NCBI GenBank assembly: GCA_050743365.1
Contig: JBOGFI010000080.1
Location: forward strand, 1-21,787
Source of the DNA: JBOGFI01 sp050743365
Lineage (GTDB): Bacteria; Actinomycetota; Acidimicrobiia; IMCC26256; JACDBD01
Direction: 5' to 3'
Length of the DNA stretch: 21,787 bases
Below, piece by piece: positions 21,580 through 21,787 of this stretch. Position 1 is the stretch's first letter. Every line of letters starts with the position of its first letter. Under the pieces are notes generated by a model, which worked only from the letters and a program-made list of their open reading frames with translations, did not search any database and was not told the DNA's origin. Position numbers and translations under genes: made by a program.

Positions 21580-21787
21580 GCCGGCGCGAGGTACGCGGCG
21601 AACGGGCACTGGTGCCCGAGGCCGAGTTTCGCACCTACTACGACCGGCCGGTCCTGAAGGAGCCGGTGTGGACCTGGGAGGTGCCGGCCTACTTCTTCGT
21701 CGGCGGGCTGGCCGCCGGCTCGGCGATGGCGGCCGTGGCCGCCGACCTCGCTGCAGACGAGCGGCAAGCGCGGCGCCACCGCGTGGT
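21576..21787 (+). CDS. nrfD: NrfD-type membrane subunit (3' end beyond the window)
   Basis: The first 70 residues are visible. They start at a GTG that overlaps the beta-subunit stop as GTGA. After a polar N-terminus come YYDRPVLKEPVWTWEVPAYFF and VGGLAAGSAMAAVAADL, the signature opening of the NrfD/polysulfide-reductase membrane subunit family: a conserved VPxYFFxGGxAAGS leading into the first transmembrane helix. NrfD subunits are heme-free eight- to ten-helix proteins that exchange electrons with quinone. It replaces the cytochrome-b gamma subunit of E. coli FdnI. The gene runs off the window. Confidence 0.9.
   Translation, partial: MSRREVRGERALVPEAEFRTYYDRPVLKEPVWTWEVPAYFFVGGLAAGSAMAAVAADLAADERQARRHRV

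Overview
The window is very GC-rich DNA with strong G/C third-codon bias, many GTG starts and many 4-bp GTGA/ATGA gene overlaps. It carries a mycothiol-type DinB-like enzyme and two SigF/UsfX-type sigma modules of the mycobacterial/streptomycete kind. This points to a free-living, soil- or water-type actinobacterium. A deep lineage such as Acidimicrobiia is my inference and cannot be proved here.

Region 1 (1-6416) is ordinary metabolic and membrane content. It holds the end of a proline-rich, one-TM, coiled-coil protein, a flavin reductase (minus), and a sulfatase overlapping a maleylpyruvate-isomerase-like protein. It also holds a DUF2007-type small protein (minus), an MFS exporter, a small 4-TM protein (minus) and an enoyl-CoA hydratase.

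Region 2 (6417-13090) is a general-stress regulatory island. csbD has a SigF/SigB-type promoter. A minus-strand operon follows: a UsfX-like anti-sigma, SigF, a classical RsbW-type GHKL kinase and a STAS antagonist, the first three joined by GTGA overlaps. Back to back with it on the plus strand is a second UsfX-like/SigF pair, so the module is duplicated and divergent. In the second pair a structured intergenic repeat sits between the two genes. Beyond it lie a small acidic protein, a LigD-type DNA ligase (phosphoesterase plus ligase domains, no polymerase), a small alpha/beta hydrolase, a second copy of the repeat, and a second STAS protein (minus).

Region 3 (13091-17179) is a patchwork. It contains a truncated gene, a hidden 47-aa GPGG-type membrane protein with unusually AT-leaning codons, and a minus operon (nucleotidyltransferase, BON protein, metallophosphoesterase). 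It also contains a decayed duplicate of the ligase C-terminus and a YflT/general-stress-like membrane protein.

Region 4 (17180-21787) has a small cysteine-rich protein behind a near-consensus SigF-type promoter, then a formate dehydrogenase operon. The catalytic subunit is read through an in-frame UGA at the position of the catalytic selenocysteine. A bacterial SECIS hairpin with a GGUCU loop follows 18 nt after the UGA. The Fe-S subunit and the start of an NrfD-type membrane subunit follow, each joined by a GTGA overlap.

Unifying idea (inference): the two SigF factors, their anti-sigmas and the two STAS proteins form a partner-switching network. Promoter-like sites G(N)(N)T-N16-GGG(N)(N)(N) before csbD, usfX copy 1, the acidic protein gene, the nucleotidyltransferase, the YflT-like gene and the Cys-rich gene would form its local regulon.
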